From contig JAYKYS010000009.1 of assembly GCA_036924285.1 (NCBI GenBank), positions 4,278,001 through 4,342,000 on the forward strand: a stretch of DNA of 64,000 bases. Direction: 5' to 3'. Below the pieces are notes generated by a model. It did not search any database and was not told the origin of the DNA. It saw nothing but the letters and a program-made list of their open reading frames with translations. A program made the translations under genes and the position numbers. Origin of the DNA: Asterella californica (lineage: Eukaryota > Streptophyta > Marchantiopsida > Marchantiales > Aytoniaceae). Below, in pieces: positions 44,043 through 55,820 of this stretch. How positions within the stretch are numbered: position 1 is the first letter of the stretch; each line of letters opens with the position of its first letter.

Positions 44043-44757
44043 ACGCGGACCAAAGTGATTGGACAAAGTGGCTCAGTCTTGCTGAGTATTGCTACAACTC
44101 CATGAAGCATTTCACAACCGGCGAATCGTCTTTCTTGTTGGCTTACGGACGTGAGCCAGAAGGGTCTCTTGACTTGACTCTTGTAGGGAGTTCTACATCG
44201 GCACGACCAAGAACATGGAAAACATCTGCTGAAGAGTTGGCGGCAGCAATGCAGCGGCACGAGGAACAAGTGAAGAAGAACCATGAAAAGACGCAATAAC
44301 GTTATACAACGTAGGTAAATAAACAGCGGTGGCAAGTGAAGTTTCAAGTGGGCGAAGAAGTATGGTTGAGTACAAAGAACTTCACCCTTCTAGAGGACAT
44401 CTCGGTGAAGTTCTCGAGACTTTTTGTCATTGTCAAGAATCCGCACGAAGATGTCTATACTCTAGACCTTCCTCCTCACTGATTGTTGCATCTGACCTTC
44501 TATGTTTCTTTATTAAAGAAATACTTCAAGGATGATTTACGACCGGAGCGCAAATAGGTTCTCAGACCTCAACTTGATGTTGTGCAAGACGAAGTAGAAT
44601 ACGAGGTAGAGACCATTTTATGATCACGGCGTAAATCTAACCGAATAGAGTACTTGATCAAATGGCGTGGATACCATTTGAAGGAAGCAACTTGGGTGTC
44701 ATAAGAAGATCTAGAACATGCAAGTGAATTATTGAACGTCTTCAAACGGCGATAAGG
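44043..44757 (+). pseudogene. Chromovirus integrase C-terminus and chromodomain
   Basis: Continues with DWTKWLSLAEYCYNSMKHF and FLLAYGREPEG, passes a stop at 44,297, then FQVGEEVWLSTKNF and the LLHLTFYVSLLKKYF barrel end. A chromodomain follows at about 44,640-44,757: NRIEYLIKWRGYHLKEATW, a stop in place of the next residue pair, then EDLEHASELLNVFKRR. Chromodomains direct integration toward particular chromatin in chromoviruses. At least four stops make it non-functional. Confidence 0.85.
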
Positions 44758-45476
44758 ACAACAAGGGCGTTAGCGAGATGAGGACATCTCCTTCTAGCGA
44801 GGAGTGAAAAGAACGACGAATCATACGAGTAGCAACTTGAGACGATTTGGGCCGATGGACTTTGTAGCTTTGACTTGTATTTTGTGGAAATAAAGAATTT
44901 GTATCTTGAAAATTGTCTAAGAGTGCATGACTATGACTAGTTCTGATCAGATGCCTAGGATGTTGTAAGAGGAGGAACGAAGCACACTCTAGGAAGTGAG
45001 CTAGTTTACATAAGCATATAAGTCAAGACTTAGATCTGCCGTGCGTTGGCAAAGCAAATATGAATTTTTATACTTGGTTTGAGGCTTGGGATAATCTTGC
45101 GTTGCAGTTTGTCGACTGCAAGATAAACTTAGTTGCGCGTCTACGTCAAATCATGTTGCTACCAGAAAATGAGCTTTGAGAGACCTCGTAAGTAGGTGTG
45201 AATACTTATACGTTAGCAAGATAAAGTCTTAAGTAGAATGTTTAGAAACTGTCAACTAGTTTTGTTTAGAGATGGTCAAAAAGGTTAGACTTTCCCAAAC
45301 TAGTTAGAATTTTCTAAGTGTTCTAGCGACGACTTAAGACTCATACCAAGAAGAGAATTGCGGGTTAGCTACCACAATGCAATTCTGACGCCAAGGGGTT
45401 GGTTATCTATTTTGAGCTTGGTGTTAACTTAAAGATCATTGTTGATGAGGGCATCAACCTCCAAAGTGAGAGTGAA
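44758..45476 (+). other. 3' untranslated region of chromovirus E
   Basis: About 720 bp with no open frame of note between the chromodomain and the putative LTR. Just before 45,477 the sequence CCAAAGTGAGAGTGAA is purine-rich and may be the polypurine tract. Confidence 0.45.
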
Positions 45477-46260
45477 TGTCACGACCTTCAGTCTCAAGAT
45501 CGGACGTAGACGCGAATAACAGAACCCTGGTTGACTTGCGTTAGGTTGTGAAAGCTACGAGGAGGACTTAACGGCTTGGTCATGAAGTCGAGAACAGATG
45601 AATCCTAAGTGGTTCTCTGAGCTAAGGTTGGAACATTGGATGTGGACATTGGGGCCTATCTCAAGACGATCCTAGACGAACGCTGATCTAAGAGGGCAAG
45701 TCTAGAAGTGGACCAAATACAAGTCTGAGACGTGGGTCCGAGACGCGAGATCGAGACGCGGGTCCAGCACTGACGGACCGTGGTTCAGACGCGCGTATGA
45801 ACCACAAGGTCCAAGTCTGACGATGGACCACGATTCCTCGGAAAAATCTCAAGTGTTGGAGCTCCAGCGACGTTTTGGATTGTGGACAGAGCTTCACGTA
45901 AGATCTCGAGGGGAGCAAGATATCACTGGAAAGGATTCGATAAGAGCTTTCCAGTGATATGCAAAACTCCTCGAAATGACCTCCGAGCTGAGAATTATGA
46001 CAGATTTCATGATCAAGTTGTGATATAATTTTCAAGGACCAAAGAGGAGGGCGGGACCGCCGATCCTTAAAAGTATATATGAGGGGGCTCGATGCCTGGG
46101 TGGACCAAGACGAGTCACCTAACCCCAGGGTTCGGCGAACGGACTTTGGGAGTATGAGGTGATGACTGGGTTAGTGTCAAGGCGCGTTTCGATCCAGACT
46201 TGGACGTTGTCGTGTTGTGGATTGGCTAGGGTGTGAAACTAGCACATATCTTTATCATAC
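45477..46260 (+). repeat. Putative LTR of chromovirus E (end not located)
   Basis: Starts TGTCACGACCTTCAGTCTC, close to the start of the A LTR (TGTCACACC). It has three GAGACGYGRG-type units at 45,723-45,770, a 14-bp perfect inverted repeat at 45,920-45,933/45,947-45,960, and TATATAT at 46,074. I could not find the 3' end; a second LTR copy for comparison is absent. Confidence 0.45.
46074..46080 (+). promoter_or_regulatory. TATA box in putative E LTR
   Basis: TATATAT preceded by CCTTAAAAG and followed by a G-run, 600 bp after the LTR start. Confidence 0.45.
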
Positions 46261-48955
46261 GTGTTTTGATGTTGTGGAAACACTAGAACCTTATCATGTC
46301 AAAAGATAAGGCTCCACGTGGACGATCCGTGTACTCTCCGCTGAGTGAAGATAAGGGTTAGTACTCTTGTCGTCATACGCGAAGTTGCTGTATAAGAAAG
46401 GAGGTGCGCGGAGCTTGGATACAGAGTGTGGAGTATCCAAGTCTAGTAGTGAGTGTTATCAGTATTGTCAGATGAAGTGAGAGGTAGTAAGAGTGGCAAG
46501 CATGAACAGAGACCCCTTTCATGCTCTTTATCTTCCACTTGCGCACTCGTTCGTCATTAAGCTTCATTGTCTGTCGCGTGATCATTTTCGAGTATTTATG
46601 GTGACTCATTGGAGAGAGTCGTTTATGGCTGCGGTAATGGCTATTCCGGATCTTATCATTCTTCCGATAGTCACTTACCACACTATTTGGGATCTTACGG
46701 TATACATCTTGCTCTGATGTGATATGGATCCTAGATTGGATCTGAACTTTCCAACGAGAGTTTCGTTTAACACTTGGGTCAAAATACGTTGTTACAGTCG
46801 ACCAAAGGTGGTACATCGAGAGTTTATCGTGAGAAATTTCGGAGAGGATTACTACAACTAGATAATAGCTTCGTCCGTTTTTTCTGTAATTCTGTTTATT
46901 GTCAACCATTTTAGGATCGACATTCTGACTCTCTATTGAGTGTAGTTTGTCTTTTGTGTCTACGGGCTTCTTGATCAACGATATCGTCAACGACACGTGT
47001 TTGTAGTGTGCTTAATATAAGCTTTGAGTGTCCAAATGGTACTCATGGTATAAAATTCCGCTCCTTATGTGTTGGTCAGGTGAGTGAAGACAAAAACTTT
47101 TTGTCAACTTGTTTCTTATTGGTCGGAAGTTTGATCAATCATCTTCTATCAAAGTTCTCTTCACGTTTTTGAGTGTTAGGGGTACTTCCTGTGGTCCATT
47201 CGAGGGATTTTGGGTATGGTTGGAAAGCTTGGGAGACGAGGATGCTCTCAGACTCAATGGTTGCTCGATTTGAAGCACAGATGACAGCGTTTTGATCAAT
47301 TGAAGCTGAGGGGGTCAAATTCGTGATCAATTTTGTTTCTAAGAGGTCTTTCTCACTTTCTAGGAGTTCTGTGAGGTTGTTGGAGACGAATTGAGTGTTG
47401 TTGGAAAGCACTTGAGATGGGCTTGCTGATGGGCTCTGAGATCAATCGATGCCAAGCCGGAGTGAAAGAGTTATGGCCGGCTGAAGTTGGGTGCCTCAAA
47501 TCGGAGGTTATGAGAGTAAGCGACTATAATTAAGAGACATTGAGAACGACATGGAGAGTTATGGGTCGAATTTTGCTATGAAACCTTCCAGGATCTGAGA
47601 AGGTACAGTCAGCTACATACATGTGAAATCTCGGACTATTTGGATTATTGGATATATAGGTATCTCTGTTTTTGTGCACAAGGGTCTGCATATCGTCTTG
47701 TGTCATTGACAGTTAGAGTTTGAAACATTCTGAGAGATTGGTTGAGAATATGGTGGTGAAATTTTACAGAGTGGTAGTGATGGTGACACTTTAGCTTCCT
47801 GAGCATTTTAAGCCATTTTGGTCGAGTGGTTTGTGAGGAATCAGACAACAAAGTTCTGTCGAAAGAGTATCATGAGCTCATGAATGTTATGAAGATAGTG
47901 AACTTTGATAGGACATAACTGCCAACTCAGAGATGATCTCTTTGCATGTATTACCTTAATAAAAAGATTATTCTACAAGCTACCTACTGGCCTTGGTTTC
48001 ATCTCATTATAAGTTGTGGTTGAGGAATGACAATGAGGTAAAGTTGAGAGGTTCTTGCTCTGAAAGACGTAAGATTTAAAGCTCTTTGAAGAACAAGTCG
48101 ACCTGGAGATTTTGCTAGTGCTTCAATGCACTTGATGTCGTTAGTATTGCATGTGTTTGGATCATCTCCATACTCGCATGCCTGTTTGTACGCCCAGTTG
48201 GTTTGATTGGATTGTGTGCGGGCGTTGCGCTTAGGTTTCTTTTCTATGATGAGTGCTGGTATTTCTCTTGTGGTGAGGCTGGAGTGATGACCAGCAGACC
48301 CAAGAGTTCTTACGGTGATGATAGGACCAGGTTGCTCGTGTTTGTTATCCCAGTTCTATTCCTAGTTGAGTGAAAGAGAGATTTGTCGAGAGGACGTGAA
48401 GATATCGCATCGAGATAAGTTTAGAGTGTACTTGGAGATCAGAGAGAGATTTGGGTGGTCGTTGGTTCTGAGTCACAGAGTGCGACACGGACTCTCCACA
48501 GCTAGATACCCGGTGTATTCCCAGATAAGAAAGCACGTCACACGACAACGTCTGGACTTAGGAAGAATCCAAGGGTTGGGCAAGAGTAGGGAACGAGACG
48601 GTGGGTTAGACCACCATTCGAGAGCTTGGACTCAAACAGACATCACGAGCGGTTGGTTTGCTAGGTGTGCTGAAGGCACCGCTTAGGACCCTAGACTCTA
48701 TGAGAAGTCCGTCCCAAGTCATGTTGTGACTTGCTCATGTTTTGGGACCGACCTAGTCCTGTCTAAGTCGGGACTTAGGAAATGTTGAGCTTGAGAGTTA
48801 AGGAGACGGTCCGGCTCCGGTCCAAAACAAACAGGACAAAGATAAGTGATGCATGAATGCTGACATGTGATCATGGTTTGCAGGTTAGCGTGGTGAGCTT
48901 CGTGACCTACTGAGCAAGAGCTTCCGCTAACACAACAAGGCGCTAAGTGCATGAA
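46261..48955. other. No gene recognised; possible retroelement remains
   Basis: Open frames here (207 codons minus at 46,373-46,996; 106 codons plus at 48,366-48,686) show no recognisable domain and biased, low-information composition. The phrase AGAGTTATGGCCGG and its neighbours near 47,470 recall non-coding LTR sequence in the other families. A short palindrome CTAAGTCGGGACTTAG lies near 48,763. Confidence 0.35.
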
Positions 48956-49933
48956 ATTACGTCAATTTTTCGTTTGTCTATGACTTGAGGTTGGACTGTA
49001 CTTTATGATCAGTGAGTCAAGCTTTTCGTTCATGGTGTCTACACGATCAAGGAGTCTTCACATACGCATAGGAGAAGACCGTATGTGGATTAGATTGTTG
49101 ATTTGGGTGGCGAGTGAATTTGAGTCCAAGGAGTCGATTTATGTAAGCTTTTTTTGCTTCTTATTACCACATTTCTTGCGTGGTTTTGCAAAGGGAAATC
49201 CAAACGGATTGTTTGGAGTCTCATTGGGATGAAGGTAGCCAGATCTATCTATCAAGAAAGACAAATGACAATTCAGATTATCATTTGAGTGGTGTGTGTG
49301 GATTTAGACCGCATGGAGGAGGTTTTAAGATTTTGGTCATCTACGATCAAAAAATGTTCATATCTTGGGTGTTAGGTGTCGTATCTGAAAGTCCTTGGAG
49401 CCAACAGAGTTACGAAGGAAGACCTTATCAACATCTGAAGATAGTTTGACGAAAGAAGAAAGTTTTCAGATAGACCTTCTTCGGTTCTTTCGCTATGTTT
49501 ACATCTTTTTTGGATTCGTTAGAGTTCTAATTGATTATGTATGGCTTGTGGTAGCTAGTTTAGTTAAAGGTTTGTACATGGATGTTGTTTCGATCTGGGC
49601 TTGAATCGTGCAATATTGGTGCGAAGCTTTTTGTTAACAAAGAGGTGTTTCTTTTGCTTTGAGCTATGCTTCAGTAGTTTTGGGTCTAGGTTGAGATTCA
49701 TAGAGTTGTTTTAGGAGGTTGGGTGCAGATTACAGACCACCCAAGTTTGTTTCTCAGTTTGGTGTTCTTAGAGAAAAAGAAACGAGAGTTTATATAAAGA
49801 GAGAGCTGGTATATCTTGTGAAGCTTGTTCTCGTTGTTGTTTCTCTCTTTCTCGTCTATATTCAGCACACGATATCTTCACAACTTAGAACCTCACGTTT
49901 TCGTATACAACCTTCATGCAAAATTCAAAACGA
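48956..49933 (+). repeat. 3' half of D LTR (5' LTR remnant of copy D2)
   Basis: Corresponds to the last ~980 bp of the D LTR, diverged. It is interrupted four bases into its terminal ACGATA by a nested D LTR and resumes at 51,799 with ACGATA, then CAG and a primer site. It is therefore the 5' LTR of copy D2; its first half is missing. Confidence 0.8.
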
Positions 49934-51798
49934 TATCGTGTCGGATATTACATGAAGGATGTCCAAGAAAACTTGAGGTTCTTGACTGTGGAGATGTTGT
50001 GTGCTGAAACAAAGACAAGACAGAGAAAAATAACCACGAAAACGAATGTTGTGATATATACCAACTCCAAATGTATGTACACTGCCGGTTCTTTCTCCTA
50101 AGAGGAAAGAACTGAGAAACAGACCAGAGCGGTCTGTAACCTACTTCAAAAGCCCTTAAAAACAACCCCTGAATCACAACCCTGACCCAAAACCACCGAA
50201 GCGTAGCTCAAAGCAAGAGAAACTTCTCTTTGCTAACAAACAGAGCCACAGCAGTATCACGCGATCCAAACCCAAGTCCAAACCACATCCATGTACAAGC
50301 TCTTAGCCAAAACTAGCTACCACAAGCTGTATATAGCCAACCAGAACTCTAACGAATTCAAAAGAGCAAAACCTGTAGCGAAGAAACTAAAAAAGGTCTA
50401 TCTGAGAACTCTCTCCTTTCGTCAAGCTGACTTCAGATGTCGATAGGGTCTCCTTCCCTGACTCCGTTAACCCAAAAAACCTTCAGATCCGACTCCCAAC
50501 AGCTGAGATATCGCCGATTTTAGGTCGTAGGTGACTCAACCTTCAAAAATTGCTCCCTGCAGCTTAAAACCGCACACACCGCTCAAACGGATCGCTTGAT
50601 CTGATATTTGTCTTCCCTGGCAGGTAGATCTAGCTATCACAAACCCAACGAGACTCCAAACAAGCCGTTTGGAGTTCTCCTTGCAAAACCACGCAAGAAA
50701 TTTGGTCGCAGGTTGCAAAAAACTAACGTAAATGGACTCCCTGCGGCTCAAACTCGCTCACCTCACCCAAACCAACAACCCAATCCACGTATTGTCTTCT
50801 CCTATGCGTAGATGAAGACTCTCTGGTCGCGTAAGCACCAAGAATGAAGAGCTTGGCACACCGATCGCGAAGAACAACCCAATTTTAGATCACAAGCGAT
50901 GAAAAACCTGACGCAAACGCTTCCCTGCGAGTCAATTTCACTCAAAACTCCTAAACCGCCCGATAAAATTTGGTATCGTCTTCAATTTCCTATAGAACTC
51001 GGTGTTCTGATCCCGATGGATCTAAGGACAGCAAGTTTGGACTCCGGAACGGCCCGAACGGTCCAACTCTCCTTCACAAGTAACTGAAATCTCCAAATCT
51101 CCTTCCTGCGTCTCAATTTCTCTCAGTACACATCCTCCGATCCGTCTCTTCACAACCCGTCTTAACCAGTGCATAGCCTGCATAGATCTGAACCCAACGA
51201 CGCCTTGCGCGCTTGCATTGGACCTCCAAATCTCTCGAACAGTCCATTGACAGGTCGTAGGAACAAGCTAGTCCCTTAAACAGCCCCCTTGCGTCAGTCA
51301 CAGTACGTACCAATTCTCATCAATAATCATGAAGCAGGCCCCTTGCGTCTTTGATATAACGCCTGAAGCCTCAAATATCCAGTCAGCAAGTAAACTAAGG
51401 CTTAGCTTGATTTTTCCTTCTTTCGAGTCGCATAACTTCTTCACTAGACGTCCAAATGAAGTAGATGAAATGCGCATGGAAAGCTGACAATGAGTTCTAC
51501 CCATCGATGCGATGAAAGTGAAGATCCGAAGTCGTGCCAAAAGCCCGTAAGCTGGAGCCTAGCTTGTTTTCTCCATCTTTTGAGTCTTGCAACTTCTCCA
51601 CTAGGCGTCCAAACGAAGTAGACAAAGTGCCTATGGAGTGCTGACAAGGAGCTCTATCCACTGATGCAATGAAAGTGGAGATCCAAAATGGTGCCAAAAG
51701 CTCGTAAGTTGGAGCCTAGCTTGTCTTCTCATGAGTGTCTTTGGAGCGACAAGCATCGAAGTTTGAATTTCAGGTAGGAGCCGGTCCACGACTCAACA
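49934..51798 (-). repeat. Nested D solo LTR, minus orientation
   Basis: 1,865 bp, from TATCGTGTCGG (LTR 3' end) at 49,934 to CCACGACTCAACA (LTR 5' end) at 51,798, two tandem units, flanked on both sides by ACGA. It sits inside the final bases of another D LTR. No internal D sequence in this orientation adjoins it, so it is a solo LTR. Confidence 0.9.
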
Positions 51799-53468
51799 AC
51801 GATACAGTGGTGAACTCAATGAAGGTCCGGAGTAGAGATTTTTTGTGTTGGAACTTGGAAGAGAAGATCAACAATCATGAACGAGGTTGAAGATGGATAC
51901 GATTGTTCGAGAGCATGCTGCGGACCTGGGATGATGGATATGTTGAAGGTTTGGTATCATGGGAGGAAGGGACGAGCCACAACTATGGATGAGATGAACG
52001 GATCAAAAGAGATATCATGGGTGCAGTTGGATACAGCAATTGCACTAGGTTGGAGAATAAGGGATCGTCTCTAAGACGGAGATTGAATCCAAACAAACTC
52101 GGGTACATTAGTGTATGTGGTGTGATGATACCGATCATCAACAAGAGAAATGCATGGACTTTGTAGAGTCCTTGCAACGAGAGGTTATTGCTTGGGAGGA
52201 TGGAAATGTTACATTCAGAAGTAGGAATACTCTCCTTCAAGCTAACGTTGGTAAAGGAAGGATGAAGAATGAAGTTGGTCGATGATTACTTTGTGACACA
52301 TGTAGTTATAGCTATCGAAGCTACAAGCTATGGTGCTAGGGTGGAAGAGATTGAACATGATCTTCAGAAGGATAATTTGGAGGAGCACTTGGATCCAGAT
52401 GAGCTCAAGTTGGATATTGCATCCACGATGCAGAGCGAGAAGAATGGACAAGAAGAGACTTCTTCAGAGAAGTAAACTCGAGAGGATAAGGTTCAACAAG
52501 AAACTATTCTTCTTGAATTGCAATGGAAGACAATCCTTCACAACCGGAAGAGATGGTTGAAGGACAAATAATGCAAATGGGTGAACTGGTTGTGTGCAAA
52601 TAACAACCAGATATTGGGATGATGACAAATATGAAGAGAGGTTGGGAGGACCACATTCGATATGAGAAGGTTGGGTTCATTTCACGGGAGTCTTGGGTGC
52701 AACTACAAGTGAAGTTCATGATGCCAACATTGACATTATCAAAGACAAGCAACAAGTTGAGAGTGAAAGAGAATGGACGGACGCTCTCGAGACTATGGAT
52801 ATAAGATGATGGGTATGATGACTTAAAGAGGAGAAAGCCATTGTTGAAGGTGATTAAGATAAGGAGGATGATGCTTGAGAGGTTGTAAAAGTTTTCAAAA
52901 GAGAAGATAAGAGAGGATGATGTTTGAGAAGGATATCATTGTACAACGAGACAATAATAGTTACGGTTGAGGATTTGGGTTGCAGAAATGTGGATTTTTC
53001 AAAAAGCAAAAAAGACGAGAAAGATATGTACGACGACATGTATTGGTTTGAGACTGAGGGTTACAATCAAGATACATGGTGATGATTGGGATGATGGGTG
53101 ATGTCTACTACGATACTAAGCTCTCACAAACCTCGACAGTGAAGGTTCAACTAAGTGGATGGGAGGTGTTTCTAGAGTATGTTGGTTTATTCCCTCTACG
53201 TCTTCAAACACATATTGAAATATGTGTAGATTTAGAGGGGGTGACTGAAGACAAGCGAATGGATGAAGGTTGAAGAAGAAAAAAGACGACACGGACATAG
53301 AGAAGATCATGGTAAGGTTGTAACTTCAAGATGCCGATCATGTTGCAAATTTGAGGATGAGGTTGACTAAGATGAGAAGTAGGATGACAAGACGGTGTGC
53401 GTGTCAATCCACTCTTAGTTGGTATCTCAGGTGCATACCAGATGATGCACAAGTTTAGAGGGGGTGGA
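51799..53468 (+). mobile_element. Internal region of D copy D2, with gag remnant
   Basis: Begins with the end of the 5' LTR, then a decayed primer site at 51,808 (TGGTGAACTCAATGAAGG). The leader and gag start follow the first D copy to about 52,045, where a deletion of roughly 760 bp (equivalent to 15,180-15,945) joins the N-terminus to the segment before the zinc knuckle. Gag remnants continue to about 52,780 with stops, then ~680 bp non-coding and a polypurine tract AGAGGGGGTGGA at 53,457-53,468. No protease or pol sequence is present, as in the first copy. Confidence 0.8.
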
Positions 53469-55820
53469 TTTCACGTCATGGACGACTCTTACTTGAAAAT
53501 CATATTTTGGAGTTCTATATTTTTGCTCCCAAGACGCTCATGGAGGAAAATAATGACTTTTTGATCTATTTTGGATCTCGTTTCTCGTATCAAGCTTCTC
53601 TCGACACAAATTCCATCCAATCCAATCCAATCCAATCCAATCTACTCAATACGAATTTACAAATAGTCGTCCTGCGAAGATGTTCAAGTATTCAGAAGCG
53701 TCTCCCGAAGATGTTTAGACCTTCAGAAGCATCTTCTGCCCACGGATTCTAGAACAGAGACGTAGTAGGATAAAGAAATTGATAGTCAGGGTTATCGAAT
53801 TTGGGGGTGAGAAGCAAGAAAGCTCAATTGAGCTTACGAGTTGATTGTTGTTGCAAGAAGCAAGAAACTGGGAATCATGCCTCTGCCTCTCAATCTTCAT
53901 GGCTTCTCCAATCCACATCTTCCTAGAGAGACTAGAAGATTGGAAAGGCTGGCAGAATATGCGAGAAGACGAGGGTCCTTACGAGTCTCTTCTATATGAC
54001 CGAGAGCAGCATATTCCTTCTTCTTCTCGAGCTTAGAAGAGAGGTGTGAGAAGCCTTGCTGGCAGAATCTGGAGAGAATGGTCAAGGGTCATGTCTTCCC
54101 GTCATGCAACAAGCTTCTTCTAAGTGTGTATGAGAGGTGAGACATCGAAAGAACAGAGTATGAATGTTCCATGTCTGTTTTGAGGTTAAATTGCGAGTAG
54201 GAAGCCGAAGATAGGTGAGACCAGTGATGGGAAGTCTGACTACGGGAGGTCTTTTGAATACGTCAGTTAATCAAAAGCTGATAAAGCTAGTTGTTAAGTT
54301 CTCAAAGGCACTTCATTTGTTTCATTTGGGCGCTTAATGGTGACGTTATGAGGTTCAAAAGATGAAAAAATCAAGCTAGACCTTAGCTTATTGATGTTGT
54401 GAGCGCTATACTAAGGGTGCAAGGGGTTACTTGGCCATGATCTGAGCAAAATTCACAAACTGTGAACTGATATAAGGGGCAGCTTAAAGAGTTAGCTTGT
54501 ATCTGTGATTGTCGACAAACATTTTGGGAGATTGAGAGGTCCAATGCAAACGCGCGATGCGTCATTGGGTTCAGATCTGTGCAGGCTATGCACTAGTTAA
54601 GACGGTTCATGAAGAGGTGGATTGTAATGTGTGTTCTGAGAGAAACTGAGACGTACAAAAGATGATTTGGAGTGCTTTTGTGATCTGCGAAGGAGAGTTG
54701 GACCGTTTGGTCCGCTTCGGAGTCCAAACTTGCTGTTCTTGGATCCATTGAGATCATAACACCGAGTTCTTGAGAAAAATGAAGACCATAAGAAGTTCCA
54801 TTGGGTGATTTGGAAGTTTTGGATGAAATTGACTCGCAAGGAAGCGCGTACGTCAGTTTTTTTATTCGCCTTTGACTTGAGGTTGGATTGTGCTTGATAA
54901 TTGGTGAGCCAAGCTCTTCGTTCTTGATGTCGACACAATCATAAAGTCTTCATGTACGCATAAGAGAAGATCGTATGTGGATTAGATTGTTGATTTGTAT
55001 GTGAATTTGAACCTTAGGGAGTCGATTTATGTCATGTGTTTTTCTAATTGTGGCTAAATTTCTTATGTGGTTTTGCGAGAAGAAATCCAAATGGCTTGTT
55101 TGGAGTCTCATTGAGATCAAGATAACCAGATCTATCTTCAAGAAAGATGAACCACAGTTCAGACTATTCGTTTGGACAGTGTGCAAGGATTTAGATCACA
55201 TGGAAGAGGTTTTAAGATTTTGATCACTTATGGACAAAAAATGTTCATATCTTGGGTGTTGGGTGTCGTATCTGAAGGTTCTTGGAGCTAATAGAGTCAG
55301 GAAAGAAGACTCTATCGAATCTGAAGACTGTTTGACGAAAGAAAAAAGTTCTTAGATAAGTTTCTTCAGTTCCTTCGCTATGGTTTTCATCTTTTTGGAT
55401 TTGTTAGAGTTCTAGTTGATCATGTGTGGCTTGTGTTAGCTATTTTTAGCTAAAAGTTTGTACATGGATGTTATTTGGATCTGGGCTTGAATCCTGCGAT
55501 ACTTGTCCAAAGCTTTTTGTTAGCAAAAAGGTGTTTCTTTTGCTTTGAGTTACGCTTCGGTAATTTTGGGTCTAGGTTGAGATTCAGAGACTTGTTTTAG
55601 GAGGTTGGGTGCAGATTACAGACCACTCAAGTTTGTTTCTCAGTTTGATGTTCTTAGAGAAAAAAAACGAGAGTGTATATAAAGTGAGAGATGATATGTC
55701 TTGCGAAGCTTGTTCTCGTGGTTGTTTCTTTCTTTCTTGCCTATGTTCAGCACACGATATCTTCACAGCCAAGAACCTCATGTTTTCATAGACAATTTTC
55801 ACACAAAATTTGATACGATA
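53469..55820 (+). repeat. 3' LTR of D copy D2, interrupted
   Basis: Starts as TTTCACGTCATGG, a decayed form of TGTCGTGTCGTGG, directly after the polypurine tract, and ends TTTGATACGATA at 55,820, flank TCGT. A ~700-bp piece of family C lies inside at 53,584-54,287. Strongly diverged. Confidence 0.8.
53584..54287. repeat. Rearranged family C LTR fragment inside D LTR
   Basis: The left part (to about 53,845) matches the C LTR in minus orientation (compare 26,140-26,400); the right part matches plus orientation (compare 22,655-23,090). The two halves come from neighbouring C positions, so one half has been inverted. A CCAAT pentamer is repeated five times at about 53,611-53,640. Confidence 0.75.

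Larger units (their letters stand above)
41923..44757 (+). mobile_element. 3' part of chromovirus E
   Basis: Ty3/gypsy integrase and chromodomain sequence, plus strand, split by a D solo LTR at 42,187-44,042. The 5' side (gag, RT, RNase H) is missing. A candidate LTR begins at 45,477. Confidence 0.85.

Noticed and set aside
46373..46996. Minus-strand ORF of 207 codons
   Set aside because: No recognisable domain, biased composition, and it lies in probable retroelement non-coding sequence; could not be supported.
53605..53640. CCAAT array as a promoter
   Set aside because: Five tandem pentamers inside a C LTR scrap look like a microsatellite expansion rather than CCAAT boxes.
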